64,000 nt of DNA from Rhynchonema sp. JSB1_4 (taxonomy: Eukaryota; Nematoda; Chromadorea; Monhysterida; Xyalidae). The stretch lies in assembly GCA_030248065.1 (NCBI GenBank), contig JASAMV010008659.1, positions 1 to 64,000 on the forward strand. Reading direction: 5' to 3'. This document shows, piece by piece, positions 23,771 through 36,648 of this stretch (position 1 is the stretch's first letter; each line of letters begins with the position of its first letter). Position numbers and translations under genes: made by a program. The notes below the pieces were generated by a model, which ran no database searches, was not told where the DNA came from, and worked only from the letters and a program-made list of their open reading frames with translations.

Positions 23771-26700
23771 ATGCGTCAAATCACCCCGTTGCTATGCGTG
23801 TTTGGTGCGTTTATGGTCGATAGTTATCGTCTGACGAAAGAAACAGCGCCGTGCCACAAACTGCCATTTGGCAAAGACCACTACGTCGGCACCAATCAAT
23901 TTGGTTCGTTTCTTTTGCGATTCGTGTTGTAATTAGGACGCAACTGGCGCATGACGTGCCACAAAATCGGCACGACATCAACGGATAGCGTATAATGCTC
24001 TCCATTTATCGACCTTTCTCAGGGATGGAGGGTTGGGTCACTCTGCGACTGAGATGTTTGACCGCCCGGTTGGACTCTGCACCCAGGGGAGAACACTGCT
24101 AAATCTGCCATAGACCTAACGGGGTGACAGACAACTTGGCGCGTTGTATGCGCGTTTCTGGTTACTATAACTGTCCGCTGGCTGTAGATGGGAATAAAAT
24201 AGCCATGGCTAAACATTAACGCTTCCTCGATAAGGAAACTGGAACGAAACGCCGTGCAAATACAGTCAACACACCCGCTACAGTAAACAGATAGGCAATG
24301 ATGCACCTCAGCTCTGGTTCTGACCACTTTGTGTTATTGACACCACGTTGACCAAAAAGGCGTTTCAGATGGCAAACCCCTTTGCTACGTGAAAATGCCG
24401 GCGCAGAAGCACGCGGACGCCCTGAAAACGTGCCGGGAGCAGATGGGCAAGGCCGGGCATCCCTATGATCAATTCTGGGCACCGGGAACGTTGGCACGAC
24501 TCAATTACCATTCCTTCAATGGGTTCCTTCGAAAATTTGTGAGTCTAAAGGAAAACATTTTCTCCAACGAGGCCTGGCACCTCGCCTCGCCCATCTGTGA
24601 AAGCAGGCCGCAACGGGCAAAACTCACTGCTGTTACATTGTTTCTGCGTAACAAAATCACGTTGGATTTTTTCAATCTGTCCACGTAAAATGCTATTGAT
24701 ACCGTAGGAAGCCACCGCGTGACAAAAGCACGTGAAACATCTGTATAACCTATTGCACGCGCAGAGTTGCACCAAACTGTGGCTATCTGATTCGGGCGCT
24801 AGTCCCCCGTACACCTACCGACCGTGGCTGTGCGACAAACGGCAATGGCAGGAGGAAGCGACGTACGACCCTATCGCACTTGAATTCGTTTGTGAATTTC
24901 GACCATTAAGTAAGTCAACAGTTTGTGGACATAGTAAATTTTCGCGAGGCTCAATTTGTGCGGTCACGCAGTGGTGGCGTTGAGATCAGGTATACCTTAT
25001 GTATGTAAATGAAAAATACCCAAAATAGAGTCTATGAGCCAAGTGCAAGTGGCATACTCCACGAAGCCGGATTCCCGACACTCTATGTATACTCCGCATA
25101 GAATTTACTCTGCACTCTCATTCACTGACTTTTTGATACGGACGACGGGTCTGGATTGGTCGACCCATAACTGAACAGATGTGCTCGCCCGCTTACGAGT
25201 GTTAAACCCAAGAGAGAACACCTCGAACTGATTATCCTGCCAGAGCAGACGGGGGATTTCACATAGAGCGATATCAAACTTGGTGATCGGATCGGATCGG
25301 ACCTACTGCCTCGGTCATGTGCGACTTTTGCACGAAAATCAGAAATTTAGTGATGCCACTTATTTCGACCAGCTTATAGCAGTTGTTCACAGACCTAAGA
25401 TAAACAACCTTTACGGTGGTCGAAATTAGTAGAGATCCAATCCTTTCCGATCACCAAGTTGCATATCGCTCAATATGCCAATACAGGCGCATGTGTTGTA
25501 CTGTTGTACAATTATTATCCCTGGTTCGTGACTATGGTCAGTATGTATAAATGACGATTCACGTTTGACAATCTGTTCAGCATTCCACAATGTATCCCCC
25601 AAGTGCACAAACTTACCGAATCTGGATTCGTTTGACGAGGTCAGGTACGCGGAACACGCAGCCAAGTCAGGTTGGTGGCGCGCCACGATTTTGTTAATGT
25701 TTGCGCATTGCACTTGGAGGAAAATGCCGCTCTGCAGGAGAGTTTACACGTTGTCGGGGAGTGAGGAGTGCGCAATATTGTTCACTGTTGATATCACAGG
25801 GGCAACACGAAAATCATCACTATACGAACATAGAACATATTACGATAGCCAACTCAGGGCTAATGGTGCATAGTGGTCAAAGTGGGCAACTCTTGTCGTT
25901 CAAAGCAAGCAGCCCTCCTAAATGAGCGCGAGAGATTACGTGGCGTAGGCTTGAGTCATCAAGGAGAGTTGACGACGGTACTATAAAAGCCCAATTTAGC
26001 TAAAGTGCCCATGTGCATGAAATTTATTTATGCTTTTGGGTGGTTCGCTCCACCTTGCTTCAGTTTTACAATACCAAATCTCGCTGCAACACGCAGGTGA
26101 ACCGCCGATTTGCTACAAATTTGTGGTCCAGAAATGGTTCTATTTTCGGCAGAGCCGAAATTTTTGCTACAAAACCAACGACCACAACGAGACCTCCGGC
26201 TATCAATCCGCATTGGCCAAGGTCAATGACGACGGAACGGATGAATGGCTGCATAAACTGGTCGGTGTCGATTTTTCGCAATTCTATAGTAAATTTCTAA
26301 TTTCGCTGCCTCATATATTTTACAGAAGCAGGGAAACCCCCGTTCGAAGTCGAGGCAGGCAACAAGCTCAACACACAGTTAACAAGCCACGCAGCTGGCT
26401 TGTGTGCATTTCGAATGTTTCAGTCACACAAGCTGTGTGTGCCGGCTGCGAGGCTTGTTGACCGTGTGTTGAGTTTGTTGCCTGTCTCGACTTCGAACGG
26501 GAGTTCCTCTGCGTTTATAAAAATGTATGAGGTATCTATAATTAGAAACTTACTATGCGAGCCGTATCAATCAACTTTAGGCTAATTTATTGGCATGGAC
26601 ATGGGCTTGGGCATATAGGCAAATTTTGGTTAGCTGCATTTTGTGATGGAGTCATCTTGGTGTAGCGCGCTAACAACTTTCACACTTGTCGAAACTATAG

Positions 26701-29700
26701 TATTTCCTTTAACTCTTGTTTGGGGCCGAGATTTCAGAAAACCAATGAAACAGATTAAGAATGTGTGCAAAGCCCAAACTGTGACACGTTTTTGCCAGCT
26801 GCGTGATTGAATCGAAATTGACATCTCGACCGAGTTCAGTTATGACGTTTGTTTCCTCGGATGAAGAAAAGCATGAAACACTGTATGTGCCTGCTCTATC
26901 GCGAAATACAGTTCAACTGGCCTATGCCAAGCAAAGCCCATATGCCAATGGACTTGCCTTCAAAGTTGATACTGCCCTATACGATTCTTCGCACGAAAGA
27001 GCCGCATTTCCCGACGTTTGGCGGTCGTATTTCGCTATATTTTCGCTGACAGCAAAGAAACCTGTCCATGACAAAGTATGAAACTGGGTATGATATGAAA
27101 CTGGGTAATCGGTCCCTGGTCGGGTCTTGACCAACTAACATCTCATATTGATAATATTTTGAGATTACTGATGCACTGGTATCTTTGACCATTGCGTAAA
27201 AGAATCTCGTTCCTAAACGCCTGATCAAGAACTTATATACATAATACATACATGTACGCTTGTCGAAGCTAGTGACTTAGTAAATCTCGAAATATACACT
27301 AAAGGCAAAAGGTCACGCGACCGAGCCGATCGACCAGAATCGGCCGACATGACCGATCATCAAGTTTGTTCTTGCCGAGTGATTCTTTTCGACTAATTGA
27401 TATGTGGTAAACTCAAATCGCCAACTGAAGTCATCAATCAAAGGAGCGCCCTGAGTGAGCGCGAGAAATAACATATAATGACATTCGCGCAAAGTCACTG
27501 ACGATTTTAGTTGGACGATCTGAATTGAATATAGTATACAACCGTACATACGTAAAGGCAAACTACGCCAACACGATCCCGATTTCGCAGCTGGCAGAAT
27601 AGTGAAACATTCATACGTGGCTGCTGATTTGGAAAATGTTACACGTTGAACAATACAAAGTGGAGCATGATGATTTTCTCTTTCTATTCGTTTGGGATGC
27701 ACACCACCTTCGAAATCGGGCTCGTGTTGGCGTAGTTTGCCTTTACACATGCCTTGTTTTCTATTCAGAATTTCGGCGCTGGTGATTGTACGTTTCCTTG
27801 GCGTGTTTTCGTATTTCCGAAAGATGGGTGAGTTGGGCGGGCTGACCTGCTAGATACAGACACCTGCTATAACCACGTGAAAAGAGATTCTGACCAAATT
27901 TTGTGCGTTTTCACATCAATAGATTCGAGTACAGACAACATACTTACTGCTTCTTAATATTGGAAAACCGACATCCGGTTCCAGGGTTTTTTCAAAATGA
28001 ACCAGTGACCCATAGGTGGCTCATTTTCCAAAAATCTGGTGGCTTATTCTTACTTGAGTACTGGCTCTCCCTAAAATTCGAAAAGGTCATGGGTGGCTCA
28101 TTTACCAAAATCCTGTGGCTCATTCAAAATTTTTAGTGGCTGTGAGCCACCATGAGTGGCAAAAAAACCCTGTATGTTTCCCACATCTGAAAATGCTTAA
28201 ACACAAAACCCGTTTCAATTTAACGTTAAGCTCCTAATTTCTGATTTGTATACACACTGGTGATAGTTAGGGTTCAAACAGGATCCGAATCCGGATCCCG
28301 AATTCGGGATTCCGAGGGATTTTTCGATTCCGATTCTGAATCCCAATACCGGGAGTTTAAAAAATAAAAATCTCGAATCCCGATCCAGAGAGCTCAATCT
28401 CGATCCTAATCCCGAATCCCAAAAACGTTTTGCCATTGCCAGTAGTGCACAGAATGACATGAGTTTTTAGAAAAAGAATGCCCACTTTGGTCGGTGGCCT
28501 TAGATTAAGATCAAATGACCAAACAAACATCTAAAAGCGCAATTTTTCATGTGTGCATCTGCTGTTATAAGCATTATGCATATCTTGTTCAAAAAACCTA
28601 ATTTTTGAAGTCAAAGACTCAATCCCGTATCCCGAAGTTATCGATGTCAATCCCCAATCCCGACATACAGTATTTTTATCAATCCCGAATCCCGACCCCG
28701 TGAGCTCAATCCTGTTCGATCCTTGTCGATATTACGAGAGTGTGTGTGTGTGTAATATAATACCGACTGTATTGATCACAGGATTCTCGACTATGAGAAA
28801 CAACAGGTCGGTTGTTGGACGTTCGGTTGCGACCAACAGTCGAAACACGGCAAATGGACGCACGTATTTGAATGCACCGGCACCGCCGGTCCATTATCCG
28901 AATACCAGACATCGTTTATTTGTCACTCCCCCCACCCTGCGGCGCGGGTGCGCGGGGCGGGGGTCGCAGCCCCCTAGCTACAACACCCGCACCCACCACA
29001 ACACCACGCAGCCCCACGCGCACCACACACCACCCCAACACAACACAAACAAAAAAAAAAAAAAAACACACCAAAACAAACAAAAAAAAAAAAAACCCCC
29101 CCAAACCCACCACAACAACAAAAACACACAACAAAAACACAAACACAACACAAACAAAACAACCCCATTATCCGAATACCAGACATCGTTTATTTGTCAA
29201 TATGAACCATTACGTGAGTGTTTTGTGCGATTGTATGCATCCCCCATGTATGCAAAATATGTGTGTTTGGGTGATATTTTCGAAACGGTGTAAAGGTCAG
29301 TTGGGTGCAAAGGTCGGTGGAAAGCTCGGTCGACAGCACAGTGTGATAGACCTCGGTGTAAACTTGAAACATTCCACGTTAATAACAGGCAATGTTTCAC
29401 GTTTACACCGAGCTTCGCCGACCGAGCTTTCGACCGAACTTTACACCGACCTTTACGCCCAACTGACCTTTACACCGTTTCGAAAATTCCACCCTATGTA
29501 TACTGCAGTGTGCCCATTTCCACCATTCGATCGCAACAAGTTGGGGGGACCGATGCCCAAGCCCGTGTACGATGCCACAGCCGCAGACACCAACTGCTGG
29601 GATGCCGGGTGCAGGCACGGTTCGTGCTGGTTCTGGTTGTGGTTCTGGTTTGTGACGTTCGAAGCAAGCAAGCAAAAAATACGACTGGGTTTTATTTAAC

Positions 29701-32700
29701 CTTGTTTTTTTTAAAGCCTGGGTCGTTTTTCGTTGTTTAAACCCTGGGTTTCCTTGATTTTCCCTGACTAGGGAAAGTACTCTGATTTTCAAGGAAAATA
29801 ATTTTTTTCTCGTATTTTCAAAAAATGCTCAGCCAATTTTTACTTTGTCGAGTCAGTTTAGGTCAATTTTCGGGGCTTGGACTCTCAACAATGAACCCGG
29901 TCATGCAACTGTGCTTCTATCACTAATTTACGTGCAGCCATGGCCATTATGAGATGTTTGCAACTTGCAAGACAACGCTTCTTTCGGCTTAGAGCACACA
30001 GAATTACTTCATTCAACCACGTTTTCTTCCTAAATTCGTGGTTTCCTACTTTTTGGGGGTATTTTTGGGCATCTGGACGTTTTTGAAAAGCCTTTTAAAA
30101 AATGATTTTTTTGAAGAGACGGGTTTTTGCGCAACCCTGGAATTAGGACCCCGATCCCGAATGCGGATTCCCGAGAAGCTTTAATAAGGTTTGCTTATCC
30201 CTGGAATCCCAATCCCGATCCAATCCTTGTGTGCGTCGTTTGTGATTTGCCCTTTGCGCCTTTATCCTCCTCTCCTGACAGCTGAGTTGGGGTTTGGTTT
30301 GACGTCAGTTTTGACCTGTATTGTGTGTCGCCGAACTGATTTCACATAACATTATGTACATAGTGTACAGTAAATCATTATCCAAAAAGCCATACTGTAT
30401 GTGTTGCATTTTATGATGACAAACGATCCCACATATAATTCATATCACTGCTGTCTCATACAGGTACGACCGTCGTTTTCCGCTGCGATCCTGGCTATCA
30501 CATTATTGGTCGGGACCCTTTCTATACGACACAAACGGTCAAGTGCTTTGATGGACAGTGGAGTGAAATAATGAGATGCGAACGAAGTGAGTTATGTAGT
30601 ATGTACGTAACGGTTCTGATGGCTGATTGATTAGCACCCGTGAAACATCATTCAATCCCATTCTGTTCAGCACCCGACTGTTTTGACATGGCCATGTATG
30701 ACGAGGTGATCTATGACGCTAATCACAAACTAGGAGTGGACGCGAAGCACGTACAGGAAAGGGACAACGGTTAGTTGAATATTATAATGCACAATATGAG
30801 GCAAACAACTTATAGCTTGAGCCCGCAATCCGTCTTTGAAATACATTCTGTGCTCTATTTTGAAAAACACGGGACTGAACGCCAAATGCGAATCCCTTGG
30901 CCGCTTGTTTGAGACACGGCTTAGATTTATGAGTTCAAAAAATGTTAATAATATACATACATACAAGCCTCACTACAACACGCAGCCGAGATATATTATG
31001 CGTGACTTTTTCGGGGTCGCATACTTGCAAATCAGGGTAGAGGCCCCCGTGGGGGCATGTTGGAGGGGGTAATTAGGCGATCTCCGTTAAACTTATGTGG
31101 TATATTGTGATAGTTTCGATTTGCAGACGGGTTGCCGATCTGCTACGTGCACGTCAAAACGGGCAACCTCAAGTACGCCGAGGCGGATGACTGGTGTCGT
31201 CACATGGCCGATCACAAAACCGCAGATCCGCTGATCGGCTGGAAAAATGGCGGCCTGGCGACGCCAAAAATCGAGTTTCTGAGCAAACTTGTGCGTTTCG
31301 CCTCTGGCGGTGAAGCAGAGTGTTTTTTTGCGCTGTTTCACGCCTTCACAGGCCACTGGCCCAATAATGTACAGTATGACCTGGTCTGACAGCTCGAGGC
31401 CCGGCTACAGTACCTCGTGACGGCGCTCCTCTGGCTATGGTGTTCAGGCTCGGTGTTAAAGGGTCTCCGCCATATGTACATACATACATACAATACGACT
31501 TTAACCAATCTCAATGAAACTTGGCACGGTAATTATGCTTGGTCTAAATACATTCACGGCCGAAAAAGCCACCGTTTTGGCAAAATAGCGCGAGCTGTGG
31601 TAGTGCCAATAAAGTGAATATGATTTTAAATTATAGGCAACACCGTTACCGCTGTGGCTGCGCACCGATCAAAAATGTACGGCCTGGCACGATGGAAAAT
31701 TTGAGACGGACAGCTCAACGTACTGCAACAACAACAATGGCAAACAACCATCGTTCGTGTGCGAATATCACGCAATCAGTTGGTTTCAACGCGCTTTTGG
31801 AGTTGGAGAATCTGACAATAGTTTTGTTCTTGCTGTTCCGCCGACTTTCCACACAGAGTTTTGTGGCCCGGTCGATTCAGGCCAGCAAGTTTGACCTATA
31901 ATCCGGGTTTGAATAGCCGGGTTTGGTATCCAAGCGCTGGGTAGTTCGGGATCAGAGAGCATAAAATTGGTTTGCATCACACAGTGAAACATCGATCAGC
32001 TGAAGTGCTTGACATATGTACACGTGCAAGCGCGTTGACCAAGATTTGCTTGGCTGTCCAGTTCAATGTGACTTGTTCCATGCCCAACGGATTTGTCCAA
32101 CATTTATTATGCCTTGCCCAAGACCCCCCCCCCCGCAGTAAGCGGTGCTGGTAACGGGCACCCGGTACCCATCATAGTCATAGGGCTATCGGGTTGTAGG
32201 TTGGTGTCGGTTTGTCCATGTCAACAGTGTTGTTTTTCTTGCAGCCTGTCCGTTATCCAACTTCCACGAGCACGCCTATTTGGTTGCTATCCAGCACGGA
32301 ATGTGCACCAAGAACAACAAGAGCTGCTACCATGGTACTATTCGGTTGCTTGTGTGTAGCTGTGAAGTGGTTCTCTATCGGCTTTTGTAAAGAACCAGCT
32401 AGGACGAAGTGGTAAATATTGAGGGAAATATTTCCAGAATGTGTTTTTTCGGATTGCAGGCGCATTTGCACGCATCGGATGTGAATCCGGCTATCACATG
32501 CGTACTAGCTGGAAGAGAAATGCTGGTCAACAGGACTGGATCAGATGTGAAGCAGATGGCACCTGGGAAATGTACAAATGCGTCAAGACGGTAAAAGGTT
32601 GGTTTGTGGGTTTGTTGGCACCGCAACCTGAATACAGCGCGTGGCATTGTCGGCATTTTCGTGGAACAGAAACTACCAGACACGAAGCACCGCCTCGGTC

Positions 32701-35279
32701 GACAACAGAATATCAAATGAGTGTAGTGTCATGTGACTACTCCTCTATGTTGAGGTGTCGCATAAAAACTTACTTTGCAAAATATCTGTATCCGCCTGCC
32801 GCGGATGAAACATCAACAAACGTGCTGTCCTGTTCAGCGTCGGACGTGCCCGAGGGTAAAAGTTGCCTGGACGCAAAGATCGTGCCCCGCCAGGTGCCCT
32901 GGAATGTCTTCAAATTGGAGTACACGTCATGGTTGCCCGGTTCGGTTACGATGGTCAATGGTTAGTGATTGTTGTGGGTATTTGGGCATGTTGGTAATAG
33001 GTACTCCACGAATCTAGCCCTACATGGACACAAGTGGGATCGGTTCCTTGTTGGAGCACACACGACCCGTAAAGTATATCAGACCACTGTATGGTGAGGG
33101 TCCGGAGCCTGGCGGGCCACCTTTCCTCAAAGTGGTGTTGCATGCTGAACTGGGGACCATCATTCCGGAAAGAAAAGGGCAAAAAAGACCCCCTCTCTCA
33201 AATACATTCGCTTCAAAAGCCAAAAAAATCGGCATTCAAATACACAACCACTTTTTATACAGATATTCCAACGGTATGCCACTGGTTGATCCTTGACGGG
33301 CACGCGGAAGGAAACGGTCACTCATACGCCGAGACGGAATACTGGCACTCAATGGGCTATGTTTGCCCGGAGGCACCGACCGGATGGCGGTCGGTGGCAG
33401 GCTGGGCGCACATCGAGCACGATGACAACCCAGAACTGATGGAACCGTGGCTGTCGGAACTGGTTCGTGCTTTATGCGTGCGCTTGCACAGAATTGGACA
33501 CCACCGAATCAACGCTTTTGCCCGGGCGGACTTTTGGATGGAGACGATACGTTTTATATTTGTCAAATTTAAAAGTTCTTGCAATCTTTTGTGATGTATG
33601 AACCTGACTGTGCGACCAGCAGAAAAGTTATGTTCTGTTATGCTTCTATAGTCAACGCTGGTCAAGATCAACACGATACAGTGTTACCTTAATTTCCAAA
33701 ATTACCAAAACAAAATGTTGCACAAAATCCGCCCTCATCCACTCGAATAGAGTTGATTAGGTATGTACATACACGGTGTGGAAATTTTTGTAAGCTTGAC
33801 GGCCGATCGGTGTTTGCTGAGCCCACAAATAAAGGTCGTAGTTCAACAGTTCAACACTTTGGTCAGTGTTTATACGGAACGAGTGCAAATTTGAACGCGT
33901 TCAACTTTCGACAGAAGAAGTTCGGTAAAATTTATCAGTCGCGCGCTGGTTTTCCATTGAACTTTATTCCACCGCGTTCTTGCCACTTAACTTTTCCACG
34001 CAATAACTCCACTCCACCGTTTCGAGAATACCAAGCTTTTGAGTTGCGATCGGTAAAATGACGCCGCATGTTTGCATATTTTCAGGGCCTGTCAGCCTCC
34101 AACTGCAAATTCCCGGACGGTGTGTGGGTGAATCCAGCCAAAGACAGTCAGGGCCACTGTCGTGTGTGGCAGTGCGGCAAATGGGCCCAGATGAGTTGTG
34201 ACGCGAAGAAACCGTTCTTGTGCAGATACATGAATCCAAGTACGTCAAAGACCGTGTTCCCTGCTAAAATAGAGTCCTCCTCCTAGCGGACCCAGTGAAG
34301 TAACAGAGCCCCCAAAAATAAAGCCCCCCCAACTTGAAGTCCCACCTTGGGGTGTCGCAAAGCCGAAGTTGAACGTGAGTCACCTGTGTATTGATACAAC
34401 GTTTGTGGTTGAGTGTGCGCAAACACGAAGCAACGTTGAAACCTGAATGCAGTTAATCATGACAGGTAAAACCTTCACAGAAGTCATCTTAAGGCATTTT
34501 TCAGATTCTCACCCCCCAAAATACGTAGAACCTCCCCAAAACACAGTTGCCCCGAAACAGTGTCAGTGAAAGTATAGAGCACCCAACAGTACTTCAGGGA
34601 ATACGGGACGGTATTTTTTTGCAAACCGCGTATTCTTTCTGAGCTGCTTCTTTTCGACGGTCCTTTTGATGACGCTAAGACCGATATTAAATGTAATGAT
34701 AGGATTGTACAGAACAGGCTCAGGCTCGCCTTGTTGGCGATTTGCATGATAACAGATTCACTGAAGCCAAGGGAATTGGGGCGTGCATATAGCTGCACGG
34801 CAACAGTTCGAAATTAATGGCATCACACTCAATTTCTAACAGTCCTTCATTCACTAATCGCTCGTGATCAATGAAGGCAGGTTTAATCCGATCCGATCCA
34901 GTTTGATATCGTCCATGTATGTGTATCTTATGATTTTCAGGTCAAAAACAAGTGCCAATTCCGAACTACACCTACAGTTATCCGAAGTGTACACTTCCGG
35001 TTGGCATTTAATTTTTGTGATTGGACTAAAATTATCTTCATACTTTGGTCAATCGGCTTTTTCATGGGTACCGAACACCAATACAATAGGTACACATAGT
35101 TTCAGGCCAAATACATGACGCCTGATTACCTGAACCCCGTCATTCGTCTTCCGGTTGGCGGCGTGCGTAAGCTGTTTTGCATTTGGATGCTCTGGTTGTG
35201 CGACGATCCGTTCATGCATTGTGTGTGCGAGTGTCACAATTGTAAATTCATCCATGACTGTTTTGATTCGCCGTATTAA
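23771..35279 (+). CDS. Secreted protein with four C-type lectin-like and two sushi domains
   Basis: Eighteen exons keep phase throughout: 23771-23903, 24369-24538, 24765-24909, 25581-25670, 26097-26260, 28807-29213, 29509-29619, 30464-30586, 30671-30769, 31127-31290, 31637-31778, 32245-32334, 32460-32597, 32838-32960, 33263-33462, 34086-34239, 34307-34374, 35106-35279. Without the insert in exon 6 they give about 806 residues. Order: signal peptide (MRQITPLLCVFGAFM), CTLD-A (46-149), linker, CTLD-B (180-278), CCP-1 (279-356, with FRCDPGYHI), linker, CTLD-C (390-491), CCP-2 (with IGCESGYHM), linker, CTLD-D (609-726), basic/proline tail, and a Cys-rich C-terminus. CTLD signatures are LCYV or ICYV starts, WLSD or WLRTD, and FVCEF, FVCEY or FLCRY ends. 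No EPN or QPD motif is visible, so calcium-dependent sugar binding is doubtful. Exons 17-18 are the least certain. Exon 6 contains a frame-breaking 274-bp addition. Confidence 0.88.
25265..25471. repeat. Foldback element in lectin-gene intron 3
   Basis: The left arm AGAGCGATATCAAACTTGG-TGATCGGA is matched by the inverted right arm TCCGATCACCAAGTTGCAT-ATCGCTC. The arms are about 27 bp with a loop of about 155 bp. Non-coding. Confidence 0.65.
26287..26555. repeat. Foldback MITE in lectin-gene intron 5
   Basis: The ends are TAGTAAATTTCTAAT and its complement ATTAGAAACTTACTA. Internal arms are complementary over about 70 bp, for example CCGTTCGAAGTCGAGGCAGG against its near-complement on the right. 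The centre carries GAATGTTTCAGTC. Open frames that cross it (for example from 26030) are not coding beyond the exon ending at 26260. Confidence 0.75.
28270..28722. repeat. Degenerate AATCCCG-rich repeat
   Basis: Multiple copies of (A)ATCCCGA-type words in both orientations between CAGGATCCGAATCC and the near-complementary CTCAATCCTGTTCGATCC. A related fragment sits at 30140-30225, directly beside a truncated hAT MITE. It is probably an old foldback element. Confidence 0.55.
28926..29164. other. A/C-rich insert flanked by a 35-bp direct duplication inside an exon
   Basis: The 35 bases 28891-28925 recur exactly at 29165-29199. Between them lie 239 bases of GC-rich and then A/C-only low-complexity DNA. 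The exon is in frame only if one copy plus the insert is removed (274 bases, not a multiple of three). The second copy continues into the correct coding end (ICQYEPL) and a GTGAGT donor at 29214. It is either a disrupting insertion or an assembly error. Confidence 0.85.
29269..29494. repeat. Foldback element in lectin-gene intron 6
   Basis: The left arm GGTGATATTTTCGAAACGG-TGTAAAGGTCAG is mirrored by a right arm ending CCGTTTCGAAAATTCCACCC. The arms are about 60-100 bp with imperfect pairing. The motif TGAAACATT occurs twice in opposite orientations in the loop. A fragment of the same arm occurs at 53175-53203. Confidence 0.75.
29700..30139. mobile_element. hAT-type MITE, left end truncated
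   Basis: Same family as 10227-10741: shared internal blocks include CCAATTTTTACTTTGTCGAG and TTACTTCATT. The right end GCAACCCTG is at 30131-30139. The left terminus is missing, so no duplication can be read. It is more diverged than the copies at 10227 and 50639. It lies in lectin-gene intron 7, beside the AATCCCG repeat. Confidence 0.8.
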
Positions 35280-36008
35280 GCTTATTCAAATGTAGTCTAC
35301 GCATATGTGCGCATGTTTCCCCTCGCCAACGCAGCAGAGAGTCAGAGTCTGGGTTGTCGTCAACACGCATTCGTCGCGCTACCCACGTATGTTACTATTA
35401 CCCTGGTTTTTACCCTGCTAGGACGGACTTACCTACCTGGGTTGAACACGGAAAGAATTTCAATGCAAAATTATTTCACTCATTTCCCGTGTTACTGAAG
35501 TATTTCCGTGCACGGAAATGTTTCCGGTTTCCCTGTTCCATGATTTTTTATTTTAAAGATATGCGCAGATGCGTGGACCACAATAGAATTAGCCATCGGT
35601 TAGATTGCTGATCATGGGCAAATTTTTGCCGTTTATTATTATCACACACAAGATTCTTCGTGTTGTTGGAATACACTTTTTTATTTTGTTATACCTACAG
35701 TACCCTTGTTTATATACGTTCGTATCAACACGGCCAGTTGTGGTTAATCTGACAGCATCATTATGATGGTTCCGATTTATGTTTACTGAATCTCATTTTG
35801 TTTAGCGCTTCTGACCGTCTTTGTTAAAACGTTTCATCGCATTTCTATAAGACCGAGGCGTTTCATACCTGGTGCCTGATCGATATGCTATCTTACGACT
35901 AAGTTGGAGCTTTCGGCAAAAGCATTTGGCAAAAATGTTATTGAGAAAAAATGGAGGATTGTTAATTGTGTGTGGCCAAATTTAACGGTTATATAAGAGT
36001 GCAATGCA

Positions 36009-36235
36009 TAGTCCATCCATCAGCTCATGACACTTATTTGGCAGCTGAAAGGCTTGACAGTATCCAGTGCTATTCCGGTTCCGGTTGGCTTACGAAAAAG
36101 AAAAGAAAGAGAAATCGGTTTTTATTTTATTTTTGTGCGCCGTTTTCTCTGACAGTGCGTTGCGGAGGAACAAATTTTTACAACGGAGTCTGAACCTCCC
36201 AACCAAAAGTGCCATGAGCTGATGGACGGACTATA
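36009..36235. mobile_element. TA-flanked MITE, second copy
   Basis: TAGTCCATCCATCAGCTCATG is matched by an inverted end reading CATGAGCTGATGGACGGACTA, with TA on both sides. The interior contains AAAGAAAGAGAAAT. It lies between the lectin gene and the Kunitz/lustrin gene. The remainder of 35280-36648 holds no supported gene. Confidence 0.75.
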
Positions 36236-36648
36236 CAAATTAGACGGCCTTTATTCAAGTGCGATTTTCAGTTTCTTTGGCCCATTCAGAAACGCGGGTG
36301 AAAATTTTTTGGGTTACTTTTTACTTAGCTGATTATGTGAAAATTATACAAGCGTGGAAACTACAACATAACTGAATGATTATTCGTGATATGTGTGCAG
36401 AAGTGGACCCCAATTGTGCTTATCCTCGGGATGTGATTGTTTTCAATTGAGCGATTTGTATCAATAAAATACATATATGTTTTATACGAACGCATTGGCA
36501 GCTTATGGTCACTCGGGTTTATAAAGAGAAAAAGGACAGCGAGGAAAAACTGCGGATCCGAAAGAAGGAACGAGAACTCAAAGTCAGTTTTTCTACAGAT
36601 GCACAATTTTGTAAGGCAGTTCCAGATGAAAAAAACAACAACATCCTA

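Noticed and set aside
28700..29699. Long plus-strand frames of 197 and 275 codons
   Set aside because: They owe their length to the low-complexity A/C insert; only the lectin exon parts are coding, in a different frame.
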